In this document: positions 1 through 8,770 of the stretch, one piece after another | How positions within the stretch are numbered: the stretch's first letter is position 1 | How the letters are laid out: each line of letters begins with the position of its first letter | Assembly (NCBI RefSeq): GCF_900113965.1 | Contig: NZ_FORI01000007.1 | Span: forward strand, 124,001-188,000 | DNA: 64,000 nucleotides | Origin: Treponema bryantii | Lineage (GTDB): Bacteria; Spirochaetota; Spirochaetia; Treponematales; Treponemataceae | Direction of reading: 5' to 3' | Made by a program: the position numbers and the translations under genes | Notes under the pieces: generated by a model | What the model was told of the DNA's origin: nothing | What the model saw: only the letters and a program-made list of their open reading frames with translations | The model's database searches: none

Positions 1-173
1 TACTCATTATAGTTTCTGACTTGGTAATAATTATCAAATCTCATTCCTATTTTATCACCAATTTTAAATACATCATAAGGACATCCTGTATGGAAATTAT
101 CATCTATCTCGAATGAAAATGATTGAAATGCTAGTATAAACGAAAATGAAAATAAGATTACTTTTTTATTCAT
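1..173 (-). CDS. N-terminus of a secreted hypothetical protein (runs off the left edge)
   Basis: Reading the minus strand from an ATG at 173 gives an open frame to the window edge. The first residues, MNKKVILFSFSFILAFQSFS, have the basic-hydrophobic-polar layout of a Sec signal peptide, and the mature part begins FEIDDNFHTG. A GAGG sequence lies just upstream of the ATG. The protein is probably periplasmic or outer-membrane associated. I do not recognise the family. Only about 57 codons are visible, so function cannot be judged. Confidence 0.6.
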   Translation of the reverse strand, partial: MNKKVILFSFSFILAFQSFSFEIDDNFHTGCPYDVFKIGDKIGMRFDNYYQVRNYNE

Positions 174-268
174 AAAAACCTCATCAGTTAGTTCATTGAA
201 TATTATATTATAACATCATAATATAAAATAATTCAATTTACTTATTATTTAGTAAAAAAGGTGAAATT

Positions 269-1114
269 ATGCAAAAAGGTCTTGTGATGGAAGGCGGAGC
301 TATGCGCGGCATGTTTACTGCCGGCGTGTGCGATGTGCTTCTGGAAAATGGAATTGATTTTGATGGTGCGATCGGTGTTTCTGCGGGAGCGACCTTTGGC
401 TGTAATTTTAAGTCTAAGCAGATTGGTCGTGCCATCCGCTATAACAAACGTTTTTCGCACAACTGGCGCTATTGTTCCTTCCGTTCATTTTTCCTGACCG
501 GCGATCTTTACGGTGCCGATTTCTGCTACAATCAGCTTCCAAATAAACTTGATATTTTTGATACTGAAACTTACAGTGCCAATCCGCTGAAATTTTACGT
601 CGTTGCTTCGGACTGCCGCACAGGCCAGCCGGTTATTAAAGAACTCAAAACCTGTGACCAGAATGATTTGACCTGGATGCGGGCCAGTGCGAGTATGCCG
701 CTTGTTTCTCATGTTGTGAAGATTGACGGCTACGAACTTCTGGACGGCGGCATGACAGAGTCGATTCCGCTCAAAGCTTTTGAAGATATGGGTTATGAAA
801 AGAATCTTGTAGTTCTGACTCAGCCGCGCGACTTTGTAAAAGAGCCAAGCTCATCACTTGCTCTTATGAAGCTCGCCCTCAGAAAATATCCAAAGATTTA
901 TGAGGCCATGACCAGACGCCACGAAGTTTACAATCAGGAAAAGGCCTACGTTTTTGAACAGGAAGCCGCCGGAAAATGTTTTGTAATCTGCCCGGAGGCC
1001 CCTCTCAGAATCAGCCGCACCGAAAAAGAGCCGGATGAATTACAGCGTGTTTACGACCTGGGCCGGGCAGAGATGCAGAAAAAACTCGAGGAACTCAGGG
1101 CATTCTTAGTCTAG
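269..1114 (+). CDS. patatin-like phospholipase family protein
   Basis: 281 residues. The patatin signature is complete: an oxyanion loop GGAMRG at residues 9-14, the nucleophile elbow GVSAG at 36-40 (Ser38), and DGG at 159-161 supplying the catalytic Asp of the Ser-Asp dyad. Members hydrolyse acyl esters of phospholipids or related lipids, and length fits the compact bacterial form. There is no signal peptide, so a cytoplasmic location is likely. The start is supported by AAGGTG a few bases upstream. It converges with the small gene on the other strand and overlaps it by 4 bp. The substrate cannot be deduced. Confidence 0.92.
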   Translation: MQKGLVMEGGAMRGMFTAGVCDVLLENGIDFDGAIGVSAGATFGCNFKSKQIGRAIRYNKRFSHNWRYCSFRSFFLTGDLYGADFCYNQLPNKLDIFDTETYSANPLKFYVVASDCRTGQPVIKELKTCDQNDLTWMRASASMPLVSHVVKIDGYELLDGGMTESIPLKAFEDMGYEKNLVVLTQPRDFVKEPSSSLALMKLALRKYPKIYEAMTRRHEVYNQEKAYVFEQEAAGKCFVICPEAPLRISRTEKEPDELQRVYDLGRAEMQKKLEELRAFLV

Positions 1115-1320
1115 TGCCCGATCATAGTATTTGCCCGGTATTCTGCGTTGAGCTGGGCAATTTCTTTTTTACCGTCTATGTACTGCTGATAGTCGATTTC
1201 CATTCCGCCACAGGCACAGCACATTGAACAATCACTGCCACAGCCAAGTGCATCAGCGACAATCTTTTCGCGTTCTTCTTTTGTTGTGTCTTTTATCAGA
1301 ATACTCTTCATTGACTGCAT
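1111..1320 (-). CDS. small cysteine-rich hypothetical protein
   Basis: 69 residues with a tight Cys cluster at residues 27, 31, 34, 35 and 37 (CGSDCSMCCACGG), preceded by a charged helix. The cluster could bind a metal or an Fe-S centre, but no named family is recognised. A second ATG three codons in is also a possible start. GAGG lies immediately before the first ATG. The 3' end overlaps the convergent patatin gene by 4 bp. The gene sits between two conserved housekeeping-type genes, which suggests it belongs to the resident chromosome. Confidence 0.65.
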   Translation of the reverse strand: MQSMKSILIKDTTKEEREKIVADALGCGSDCSMCCACGGMEIDYQQYIDGKKEIAQLNAEYRANTMIGH

Positions 1321-1427
1321 GTCCTCTTACCTGTATTATATACCTATCTTTATAATAGGTAAATAAATAATATAAAACCAGAAACAGCTTTTGAATTCGC
1401 AATGCGCACCAAGCACGAGGAAATCGG

Positions 1428-2213
1428 ATGTTAAACCAGTTTTCAAGAACAGAATTAATTGTCGGAAAAGAAGCCATGGAGATTCTGAATAACGCACATG
1501 TTGCAGTTTTTGGAATTGGTGGAGTAGGCGGATACACTGTTGAAGCTTTGATCCGCTCTGGAATTCAGCATATAGATCTTATTGATGATGATAAAGTCTG
1601 TCTTACAAATCTGAACCGTCAGATTATTGCAACAAGATCTAGCGTTGGAAAATACAAGGTTGATGTCATGAAGGAGCGGATTCTTGATATCAATCCTCAG
1701 GCAGAAGTGAACGTACATAAGTGTTTTTATCTTCCTGAAACCCGTAATCTCTTTGATTTTACAAAATATGATTATGTCGTAGATGCCGTTGATACCGTTA
1801 CAGCAAAAATCAATTTGATTTTGCAGGCAAAGGAAGCCGGAACTAAAATCATTTCCAGTATGGGGGCCGGAAATAAAATGGATCCGACACAGTTTAAGGT
1901 CGCCGATATTTCCCAGACTTCAGTTTGTCCTCTTGCCAGAGTAATGCGTCAGGAATGTAAAAAGCGGAAAATAAAGAATGTAAAAGTAGTATATTCTACC
2001 GAAAAAGTTCTGCGTCCAATTGAAGATATGGCAATCAGTTGCCGTCTGCATTGTATCTGTCCGCCGGGAACAAAGCACAAGTGTACGGAGCGCCGGGATA
2101 TTCCTGGAAGCAATGCATTTGTTCCTTCAGTAGCCGGTCTGATTATCGCCAGCGAAATCATAAAGGATTTGACTCAGGAAGCTACGACAAGAGCAAGAGC
2201 GGCTATTGCATAA
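1428..2213 (+). CDS. tcdA: tRNA threonylcarbamoyladenosine dehydratase (ThiF/E1-like)
   Basis: 261 residues, the usual TcdA length. The Rossmann nucleotide loop GIGGVGG is at residues 29-35, followed by DDDKVCLTNLNRQ at 53-65, the E1-family ATP/Mg-binding segment. TcdA uses ATP to cyclise t6A37 in ANN-decoding tRNAs to ct6A. A ThiF or MoeB identity is less likely because neither thiamine nor molybdopterin genes are nearby and the length and Cys-rich C-terminal half fit TcdA. GAGG precedes the ATG. The metalloprotease gene follows after about 30 bp in the same direction. Confidence 0.88.
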   Translation: MLNQFSRTELIVGKEAMEILNNAHVAVFGIGGVGGYTVEALIRSGIQHIDLIDDDKVCLTNLNRQIIATRSSVGKYKVDVMKERILDINPQAEVNVHKCFYLPETRNLFDFTKYDYVVDAVDTVTAKINLILQAKEAGTKIISSMGAGNKMDPTQFKVADISQTSVCPLARVMRQECKKRKIKNVKVVYSTEKVLRPIEDMAISCRLHCICPPGTKHKCTERRDIPGSNAFVPSVAGLIIASEIIKDLTQEATTRARAAIA

Positions 2214-2245
2214 GCGGGAAAAATGCTATTATCTTTCCTGTATCC

Positions 2246-2806
2246 ATGGAAATAACCTACGTAATCCAGAAATCCCGACGACGCTCAATGAGTATACAGG
2301 TGGCAGATGACAAGAAAATCATCATAAAAGTGCCGCTTGGAACACCGACATTTCTTGCAGAAAATTTTATTCGCGAAAAGAAAGACTGGATTACAAAGCA
2401 GCTTGAAAAGGTGGAAAAGCAGTCAGAACTTGCTGATTCCATGGGTCCGCTCACAGACGAAGACATCAGACAAATCAAGAAAAAGGCGAGGGTGGTGATT
2501 CCGCAAAGGGTAGAGTATTATGCAAAACTCGCCGGCATTTCCTACAATAAAATCTTTATCCGCCTGCAGAAATCGCGCTGGGGAAGCTGTTCGGTCGACG
2601 GGAATCTCAATTTCAACTGCCTTCTGGTTCTGATGCCGCCGGAAATCCTTGATAGTGTAGTGGTGCACGAACTTTGCCACCGCCGACATATGAATCACTC
2701 AAAAGAGTTTTATGATGAAGTGCTGCGGATTTTCCCGGATTACAAGCGCTGCAATAAGTGGCTGAAGCAGAACGGGGGAGTGTATTTCAAGAGAATTGAG
2801 AAATAA
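2246..2806 (+). CDS. YgjP-type (M48-like) zinc metallopeptidase
   Basis: 186 residues from the ATG at 2246. The zinc motif HELCH is at residues 141-145 within HELCHRRHMNHS, giving the extended HExxHxxxxxH pattern of the YgjP/WLM-like group. An upstream in-frame extension exists but overlaps tcdA and has no protease character, so the internal ATG is preferred although its ribosome site is weak. The upstream segment around QKSRWGSCS is the conserved turn of this family. Cytoplasmic, biological substrate unknown. It probably shares a transcript with tcdA. Confidence 0.8.
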   Translation: MEITYVIQKSRRRSMSIQVADDKKIIIKVPLGTPTFLAENFIREKKDWITKQLEKVEKQSELADSMGPLTDEDIRQIKKKARVVIPQRVEYYAKLAGISYNKIFIRLQKSRWGSCSVDGNLNFNCLLVLMPPEILDSVVVHELCHRRHMNHSKEFYDEVLRIFPDYKRCNKWLKQNGGVYFKRIEK

Positions 2807-2813
2807 GTTTTCC

Positions 2814-2853
2814 AGGCAATGCTATTTATGGACAATGCCTTTTTTTATTTTTT
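2814..2853 (+). terminator. probable intrinsic terminator after the tcdA operon
   Basis: An AGGCA/TGCCT stem, with a roughly 20-nt loop, is followed by a T7 run and more T-rich sequence. It sits just past the metalloprotease stop and overlaps the end of the convergent gene, so it could serve both. Confidence 0.5.
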
Positions 2854-3606
2854 CACCTGAGTTTCCTTTATTTGTGTAAGGATTTCAGCGTGTTTTGTAA
2901 CAATCTTATTGAAGAAGCATTCAAACACTGCGATAAAGGTTACGAGTGGAATCTCTACATCCATAAGTTCGGTAACTTTAGAATCTTTACTATAATCCTG
3001 GATCTTGAAGCGGATGATGTTTTCGTCTTTTTTCCAGGCGAGGAATTTAAACAGATCATCTTCATCGGCATTGTAAACACCAAAGCCGTTTTTTATTGTT
3101 GAACCGATAAACATTTCCAGCTTACCCAGGGAATGGAAAGAGAAGAACATTCCGTGCTTTACAGAGGTATCTGGAGTAGAAAGGGTAATTTCGGTGTCGA
3201 TGCTGAACATGGTTGTGCGGTCTTCTTCCATCCAGTCGTTATACTGCTCAATGAGTTCATCTATTTTATTTTTGCGGGCAGGAACAGAATAGTTGATTTT
3301 GAATTTGTCTGCCTTTTCACACTTCGATTTTGGGTAAGGAATTTCTTCATCCGGGAGGAACCATTTTTTGAGTTCCTTTGAATAGTTCCAGTCAAAGAAA
3401 GTAAATACATAATTTGGAGACAGAGTTACAGGATATTCGTCTTCAATCGGTTCTGTTCCGATTACAGGAAAATATACAAAGAAAGGGAAAAGCTTTTTGC
3501 ATTTCTTTTCTACTGCATTTTCTGTACCTGAGATTCTGGCAAGCTGCCAGCCGGGTGTGTCATCGTTCTTATACAAGACATGTGAAAACTCGTAGTAATC
3601 TGCCAT
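2845..3606 (-). CDS. hypothetical protein (253 aa)
   Basis: A complete frame of 253 residues, AT-rich and acidic, with no signal peptide, transmembrane segment or motif I recognise. Aromatic- and lysine-rich stretches (VYFPVIGTEPIEDEYP, FTFFDWNYSKELKKWFLP) look like a globular cytosolic protein. AGAGG lies about 7 nt before the ATG. It stands alone between convergent and tandem neighbours. Function unknown. Confidence 0.7.
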   Translation of the reverse strand: MADYYEFSHVLYKNDDTPGWQLARISGTENAVEKKCKKLFPFFVYFPVIGTEPIEDEYPVTLSPNYVFTFFDWNYSKELKKWFLPDEEIPYPKSKCEKADKFKINYSVPARKNKIDELIEQYNDWMEEDRTTMFSIDTEITLSTPDTSVKHGMFFSFHSLGKLEMFIGSTIKNGFGVYNADEDDLFKFLAWKKDENIIRFKIQDYSKDSKVTELMDVEIPLVTFIAVFECFFNKIVTKHAEILTQIKETQVKK

Positions 3607-3713
3607 TTTATTACCTCTCTGTTTTTCTTTATTATATTGCTGTTTTTCCCTACAGTAAAGTTTTATTCAGTTTGAGTTTTCCCGGCTGAAACTTGTTCAC
3701 TCCATCAAAGCCC

Positions 3714-4106
3714 TTATAGGATTCCGTCCCAAGGATTTCTGAAGATATTAGTAAGACGAGTATCAAATTGTTCTGATAAAGGTCTATTGATACTTTCACT
3801 TATTCTTCGCGATTCATTTTCAATCATTGTTCGATGCTGCTCCATCATCATTTGTTCTACACGTGCATTATGAGCCCGCATTTCTGCTTCCATAGATGAC
3901 AAGATTCTCTCTGATTCCCAGTCACGCATAGGCGGCTCATAATAAGAAGAACTATAAGAAGTCTTTCTAGTCCTTGGTTCGCATGAAGTTGGGTTTGTAG
4001 TCGATTCTGAACTATTAATCGCTGAAATAATACCCCCAACGATTATTCCCAATATCGGCCCAACAATAGGCGCTAATACAAGAAAATATAATCCTGCAAT
4101 ACTCAT
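3714..4106 (-). CDS. small membrane-anchored hypothetical protein
   Basis: 130 residues. Residues about 4-30 (LYFLVLAPIVGPILGIIVGG) form one hydrophobic helix rich in Gly and Ile. The rest is a charged helical tail rich in Glu, Arg and Met with probable coiled-coil character (SSMEAEMRAHNARVEQMMME). It is the last gene of a leftward operon that starts with the GIY-YIG nuclease gene at 5778. GGAGG is just upstream of the ATG. No family recognised. The topology suggests a membrane tether with a cytoplasmic helical arm. Confidence 0.65.
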   Translation of the reverse strand: MSIAGLYFLVLAPIVGPILGIIVGGIISAINSSESTTNPTSCEPRTRKTSYSSSYYEPPMRDWESERILSSMEAEMRAHNARVEQMMMEQHRTMIENESRRISESINRPLSEQFDTRLTNIFRNPWDGIL

Positions 4107-4134
4107 ACTAATACCTCCAATTAGATTTTGAATA

Positions 4135-4437
4135 TTAAAAAATCACAATATCATCTTTATCAAAAACAGGTGGTTCCTGTTGCGAAAGAGACGCAATTTC
4201 TGCTCCTGCAATTGCTTTCCACCTAGGCATAAAAAAAAGTGATTCAGCAATTTTAAATTCTTTGAGAGCATCTTCTTTTTCATCTAGAGCTTTATATACT
4301 AATCCAAGCTGATAATGAACCATTCCATCATTAGGAAATTCAGATAAAAGTCCATTAAAATAACTGGTATCATTATCAGTAATTGCAATATCTCTTACTG
4401 CCTCTGCACGTTTCCAAATATTTCTCCAATCTGACAT
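4135..4437 (-). CDS. small TPR-like protein with MSxWRxIW N-terminus
   Basis: 100 residues from the ATG at 4437, which has AGGAGG before it; an upstream in-frame ATG would overlap the neighbouring gene. It starts MSDWRNIWKRAE, and the middle (VHYQLGLVYKALDEKEDALKEFKIAE) is a typical TPR repeat pair. The same opening (MSEWRDIWKQAV) begins the divergent 263-residue protein at 6118, so the two share an N-terminal module. It lies third in the four-gene operon led by the DUF6884/GIY-YIG gene. Probably a protein-interaction subunit. Confidence 0.7.
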   Translation of the reverse strand: MSDWRNIWKRAEAVRDIAITDNDTSYFNGLLSEFPNDGMVHYQLGLVYKALDEKEDALKEFKIAESLFFMPRWKAIAGAEIASLSQQEPPVFDKDDIVIF

Positions 4438-4450
4438 AATTATATCCTCC

Positions 4451-4744
4451 TTACTTTTGTCCAAGACCAAGCATCATATCTCCAAGATCCAGCAGGCTAT
4501 CTATACAGCCTCCAATTTCTTTTCCGATACCATCAATCTCTATAGGTTGATAAACAGGAGCCTGGCGTATCTGAAAATCAGAAGAGGGAAGTGGAGAAGT
4601 ATTGTGATACCGAATATCTTCATACAATCTTGCTTCCTGTAAAGCATTTGAGCGTTTAAGTTCCTGTAAAATCTCATTATTTACATTGTCTGCTTGATTT
4701 ATATCCCATGGGTCTGCTACCCACTTTCCTGCATATGTGTGCAT
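4451..4744 (-). CDS. hypothetical protein (97 aa)
   Basis: 97 residues, no signal peptide, low cysteine. The N-terminal half is polar (WVADPWDINQADNVNNEILQ) and the C-terminus amphipathic (GKEIGGCIDSLLDLGDMMLG). It sits between the GIY-YIG gene (23 bp gap) and the TPR-like gene (13 bp gap) in the same direction, so co-translation is likely. Not recognised. Confidence 0.6.
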   Translation of the reverse strand: MHTYAGKWVADPWDINQADNVNNEILQELKRSNALQEARLYEDIRYHNTSPLPSSDFQIRQAPVYQPIEIDGIGKEIGGCIDSLLDLGDMMLGLGQK

Positions 4745-4767
4745 AATCTTTCTCCTTCTCGTTTCGA

Positions 4768-5778
4768 TTATTTTTTTGATGGAAGTGTAAGTTCATTCAC
4801 AAGCCACAATCCTGAATCTCTGATTTTTGTCACAGGACTAGAATTTCCGAGCCAGGAATCCGACTGTCTGCATGAAGCATCTGCTGAAATTGTATGAATA
4901 AGATATGATTCATATGCCAGACGTTCAGCCTTATCATTGATTGAGACTACTGAGAATGAAAAGTTTTCCTGCATGTATTTAGATACAAGTTTTTCAATTG
5001 ACTTTTGATAAGAAAAATCTATTTGAGAAGAATACTTCTCTTTGTTCTCTCTTGTAGTTAAATCCAAATTCCATTTTTTCAGAAAATCATCGTTATTCTT
5101 ATTCAAAATTGCACGTCCAATATTTCTACGAAAAATTGAGCGATCCTTGTTTTCATTTATAAGATGCTGCTGTAAACGAGATTTTAATTGAGATTCTCCA
5201 GTATGAGTTCCAACACGGACAATTCTGTCCATTCCCTGATATTTTTCACCTTTCTCAAAAAAGACATAAACTCCATTCTCAGGAATATCTTTTTTATCAA
5301 ATGTGTATGTATAGCGAGGAAGCGAATTAAAGAATTTATGAATCTGCATACAAGGAGAGTCTTGAGTAATAGTATGTTCATCAAGCCACTGAAGACGGTT
5401 CCCCATAGAAAGATGTTCCAGAGGAAGAGAATAATGATTAAGATAAGGAATTAAATCTGAATAATAATCTTTTCCAGCAAGAATGATGAAGTTATCATTC
5501 AACAAATCTGCATATTGCGATAATTCAGTTTTAACAACAGATGCCCATTCTTTCTTATCTGTAGCAGTAAAATCCTTTAAGCATACATTGTATGGGTCAA
5601 GAATATCATTAAGTTTTACAAGATGGTGTAAAGCAGAAAGAATAAAGATTTCATTAGGATTAAGACTTTTTGCATATGCTAAAGACTTAATGAATGAAGC
5701 CGACTGATACAACTGTTCTGCAGGAGCAGAATAGGGGAGTTTTGTTTTGCAACAAGAGATGAGAATAAAGGTTTTCAT
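4768..5778 (-). CDS. DUF6884-like domain fused to a GIY-YIG nuclease domain
   Basis: 336 residues. The N-terminal half starts MKTFILISCCKTK and contains a core like DUF6884 proteins, which are often phage- or island-borne. The second half carries a GIY-YIG-like core: GVYVFF at residues 169-174, RIVRVG at 185-190, then an Arg-containing helix RLQQHL at 201-206. GIY-YIG domains cut DNA with one metal ion; an isolated domain of this kind usually relies on its partner for specificity. It heads a leftward operon with a 97-aa protein, a TPR-like protein and a membrane-anchored helix protein, which resembles a small defence or mobile cassette. The domain calls come from motif reading only. Confidence 0.7.
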   Translation of the reverse strand: MKTFILISCCKTKLPYSAPAEQLYQSASFIKSLAYAKSLNPNEIFILSALHHLVKLNDILDPYNVCLKDFTATDKKEWASVVKTELSQYADLLNDNFIILAGKDYYSDLIPYLNHYSLPLEHLSMGNRLQWLDEHTITQDSPCMQIHKFFNSLPRYTYTFDKKDIPENGVYVFFEKGEKYQGMDRIVRVGTHTGESQLKSRLQQHLINENKDRSIFRRNIGRAILNKNNDDFLKKWNLDLTTRENKEKYSSQIDFSYQKSIEKLVSKYMQENFSFSVVSINDKAERLAYESYLIHTISADASCRQSDSWLGNSSPVTKIRDSGLWLVNELTLPSKK

Positions 5779-6117
5779 AATAATACCTCAAAACGACAAA
5801 CAACAAAATGCATAAAATGCAAATTGATGAAATGAGAAAATTGGTATTATCTGGGAATCTTATTCTGTTTTAAAAACAAAAAAGATAAGCACATTATACC
5901 AATACAACCATAAAGACCATCCGACTACAGAATGGTACCGACCGAAAAGTTAATTTGTGAATTAAAAGCATTTAGCTTTAATTACCCCAAAAAACTCCAG
6001 ACGGGGTTGTATCTTACTAGGCTTACCTCTCAAAAAAAGTTTTCAATTTGTTATATGTATTATATAATATCAAAAAGAATTACTGTCAAGAAATTTTTAA
6101 TTAATTTTGGAGAAAAT

Positions 6118-6909
6118 ATGTCTGAATGGCGAGATATTTGGAAACAAGCAGTAAAAACTTCTCAAAATGCTATACTTTCAGGAAAAGTTGAAGAAGAATT
6201 TTCTAAATTACGAAATACAGTTGATGAAAATAATTTCAAACCATATCAAGATGACAAGATGGTCGATTTTGAAGAAGGTATTGCTTATGAATGTATTGGA
6301 AACTACGACAAGGCTATTGAAATATACGAAAGATCCGCGTCTCCAAAAGGACTACATGTAAACCATTGGAAATATCGTGCAGGGCTATGCTTAGAAAGAG
6401 CAAAAAGAAAGAAAAGGGGAGAATGCTTTTCAGATGTTTTCGGAGAAAACTATTTAAGTCTGAATTCTTCCGACAAGAAAACTCACGAAATAATACAGTG
6501 GGATGCGTTTTATGAAATTCATTCCTTTGTTCATATACCAAGCCATATTCGTTATTTAGCCATTTCATCTATATCTCGAATTGATTCAGAACCAGAAATG
6601 GCGATTGTTATTTTCAGGACATGTTTAGAAGATATAATACGAATTCTATATCCAAACGAATATCAAGAGAATGAAGAACAAAGGAATTCTCTTGGCCCGT
6701 TATTACATAATCTGTTTAAATCAAAGAAACTCTTTACAATAGAAAATAACAATGACTTTAAAAAAGATTATTGTAAAATTATAAAAGATCGTGGCGATGA
6801 TGCAGCACATGGAAATGAAATAACCTATTCTCCATCCTATATTTCAGATACAATAATAAAGTTTATTGAAATCTTAAAAAAAGCAGATAAAGAAATTGCA
6901 GAATTATAA
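6118..6909 (+). CDS. TPR-containing protein with C-terminal DUF4145-like domain
   Basis: 263 residues from the ATG at 6118, preceded by GGAG; an upstream extension has no domain signal. It opens MSEWRDIWKQAV, the module shared with the gene at 4135. Residues about 45-100 are TPR-like (IAYECIGNYDKAIEIYERS). The C-terminal half has the DUF4145 pattern, a helical bundle with a late RGDDAAHGN motif. DUF4145 domains are common in restriction and other anti-phage loci, probably as HEPN-like or interaction modules. It is divergent from the nuclease operon across a 340-bp intergenic stretch, so both could share control. Confidence 0.7.
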   Translation: MSEWRDIWKQAVKTSQNAILSGKVEEEFSKLRNTVDENNFKPYQDDKMVDFEEGIAYECIGNYDKAIEIYERSASPKGLHVNHWKYRAGLCLERAKRKKRGECFSDVFGENYLSLNSSDKKTHEIIQWDAFYEIHSFVHIPSHIRYLAISSISRIDSEPEMAIVIFRTCLEDIIRILYPNEYQENEEQRNSLGPLLHNLFKSKKLFTIENNNDFKKDYCKIIKDRGDDAAHGNEITYSPSYISDTIIKFIEILKKADKEIAEL

Positions 6910-7027
6910 TTCATAATAGGACCTTATCGCAGTTTCTGTTGAAATAATTATAATTATGTGTCTGTAAAACATTTTGTCACCAAAAAGACATTGAGGATTT
7001 ATGTAGGAGTATGCAAGAATTGGCAGT

Positions 7028-8134
7028 ATGAAAACACAAGATCCAATTACTATCGGCTTATGCCTACAAATAATGATTGACACAATTGGGCAGGATTGTC
7101 TTATAGATTATCTTGCAGCACCTACAACAAATTCAAAAGATTACACAAAGCAAAAGCAGAAATTTGCACGACTAAAAAAACGTAAAAACTTTGATCCAAC
7201 AACAATAAAGAATCTTGAAGATTTTGCAAACTTTGAAAAAGACTGGGCTGAATGGCTTATTAAAGATGGTTATGCAAATGGCATAACTATGAATTATGTA
7301 GACCGATTTCTTGTTCATTTTGCCGAAGCTGCACATTTACAGATTCCTGTTGGGAATATAATGTATATAGCTACCTATTCAATTTGTTATGTAATTTGGG
7401 AAACACTCTTAACGCTTTTTCAACAAGATCAGAATCAGGATCAAGAGGATTTAATTCGTTCAACTTTATCAATCTTCGATTATTTTAATGTAGATTCGGA
7501 ATATATGAAAAAGAATACAATTTTCAAAAAAGTATTTTGGTATCTTGATAAAATTATAAACAACAAATCAAAACTGTATAATGAATTATCACAATGGATT
7601 TATAATGACGATGAATCCAATCATGAACTTGAACGACAAATTGACAGATGGATAAAAGGAGAACAAAGTCCATCTTGGAAATATGTAAAATGTTTTTGTA
7701 GTGAAGAGTTTTTTCCGTCTAAAGAATTGTTCAAAGAAGTAGATATTCTTACAGACAAAGTAAATGAAACTGAAGAATTATGGAGAGCTTTTCAACGTAT
7801 ATTTTTGCTTGCTTATTTCATAAATAATTTCTTTAATTCACTGGAAAACAAACAGAAACTTATTACAACGGAGCAGAAAGAATATTTAATTTCTGGTATT
7901 CGATATATGTTCAGATATGCATGGTATGATAATAATCTGCAGGCCTTAAATATTGTTTCTGAAAATTTTGTTTTTCACTCACTGCATCATACGTTCTTTT
8001 CAAATATGCCAGAAGTTGGGCTACAAGGATATCTTGAGAACTTTATACCTTGGCTAATACATACAAATCCCGCTGTAAATATTGGTATAAATAAGATATT
8101 TGAAACAGAAGCAGAAGCGTTTAGTGAAATATAA
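7028..8134 (+). CDS. hypothetical protein (368 aa)
   Basis: A helical, Asn/Gln- and aromatic-rich protein with no transmembrane helices or catalytic motif that I recognise. The sequence around IDYLAAPTTNSKDYTKQKQKFARLKKRKNFD has a basic patch that could bind nucleic acid. It follows the TPR/DUF4145 gene in the same direction after about 118 bp and may be part of the same accessory cassette. Function unknown. Confidence 0.65.
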   Translation: MKTQDPITIGLCLQIMIDTIGQDCLIDYLAAPTTNSKDYTKQKQKFARLKKRKNFDPTTIKNLEDFANFEKDWAEWLIKDGYANGITMNYVDRFLVHFAEAAHLQIPVGNIMYIATYSICYVIWETLLTLFQQDQNQDQEDLIRSTLSIFDYFNVDSEYMKKNTIFKKVFWYLDKIINNKSKLYNELSQWIYNDDESNHELERQIDRWIKGEQSPSWKYVKCFCSEEFFPSKELFKEVDILTDKVNETEELWRAFQRIFLLAYFINNFFNSLENKQKLITTEQKEYLISGIRYMFRYAWYDNNLQALNIVSENFVFHSLHHTFFSNMPEVGLQGYLENFIPWLIHTNPAVNIGINKIFETEAEAFSEI

Positions 8135-8284
8135 ATTATTATACGTTTTCGCTTATGTAAAAAAGATTATGCCCACTGCACAATCTCAACTTCCAACTTT
8201 GATTTCTCATGAGCTGGAGCCGGCTTTGAATCTTCTGCAGGATAGCCCATTACAAGATGTGGATTCCTGGTCTGTATTCCAGGC

Positions 8285-8620
8285 CTAAACCGCGCTGCGC
8301 ATTCTTCGCTGGAACATGTAGATATTGATGATGAGGAGGCGATTTCTTCGCTTTTTTTCGGCTTTGGCTTTCTTTTCGGCGGTCCAGGTGACCAGAAGGC
8401 TTAAGGTGCCGGCGAGGAGGGAAGCGGTAATTACGATTGGCAGGTAGATAAAATCGGAAATTACCGCAATGCCGATTATCAGGGTGGCAAAAGTCGGCAG
8501 GCAGAAGGTTAGGATGTCGTTAAACTTATCTGGCGTAGACGAGTCTTTAGAATAATAAGTCAAAAAGATAGATAAGCTGATAACAGCCAAAAAGATTAAA
8601 ACAGTAATTGCGCTTTCCAT
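8285..8620 (-). CDS. small integral membrane protein
   Basis: 111 residues from the ATG at 8620, which has GGGAGG upstream. Three hydrophobic segments are visible (AITVLIFLAVISLSIFL; a stretch around LPTFATLIIGIAVI; YLPIVITASLLAGTLSLLV), followed by a very basic tail (KKAKAEKKRRNR), so the C-terminus is probably cytoplasmic. Family not recognised. It lies downstream of the WYL regulator gene on the same strand but is separated by an apparent terminator region. Confidence 0.7.
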   Translation of the reverse strand: MESAITVLIFLAVISLSIFLTYYSKDSSTPDKFNDILTFCLPTFATLIIGIAVISDFIYLPIVITASLLAGTLSLLVTWTAEKKAKAEKKRRNRLLIINIYMFQRRMRSAV

Positions 8621-8680
8621 AATAAAAGCCTCCCGTTTGGATAGTTTTCTTACTTTATGGCTCTTATTATAAAATGCAAG

Positions 8681-8699
8681 AGTGCCAATCAAAGGCACT
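8681..8699. repeat. palindrome AGTGCC-N7-GGCACT
   Basis: A perfect 6-bp inverted repeat with a 7-nt spacer, about 60 bp upstream of the membrane-protein gene. Near copies with the same spacing occur at 11376-11394 and 11666-11684, and tighter copies (spacer 4) at 14458, 15218 and 15391. It may be an operator or a REP-like element. Confidence 0.5.
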
Positions 8700-8710
8700 G
8701 TAATTTTTTT

Positions 8711-8764
8711 ATACGCAAAAAATACGCAAAAAATGCGCAAAAAATGCGTTTTTTTTTGCGTTTT
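8711..8764 (-). terminator. tandem CGCAAAAAAT repeats, likely terminator of the WYL gene
   Basis: Three to four near-identical 11-bp units of the form ACGCAAAAAAT followed by their complement GCGTTTTTTTTT. On the minus strand they form CGCA/TGCG stems with T runs just after the stop codon of the WYL regulator, so the array can act as a terminator. The exact stem in use is not certain. Confidence 0.45.
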
Positions 8765-8770
8765 ATGTCT

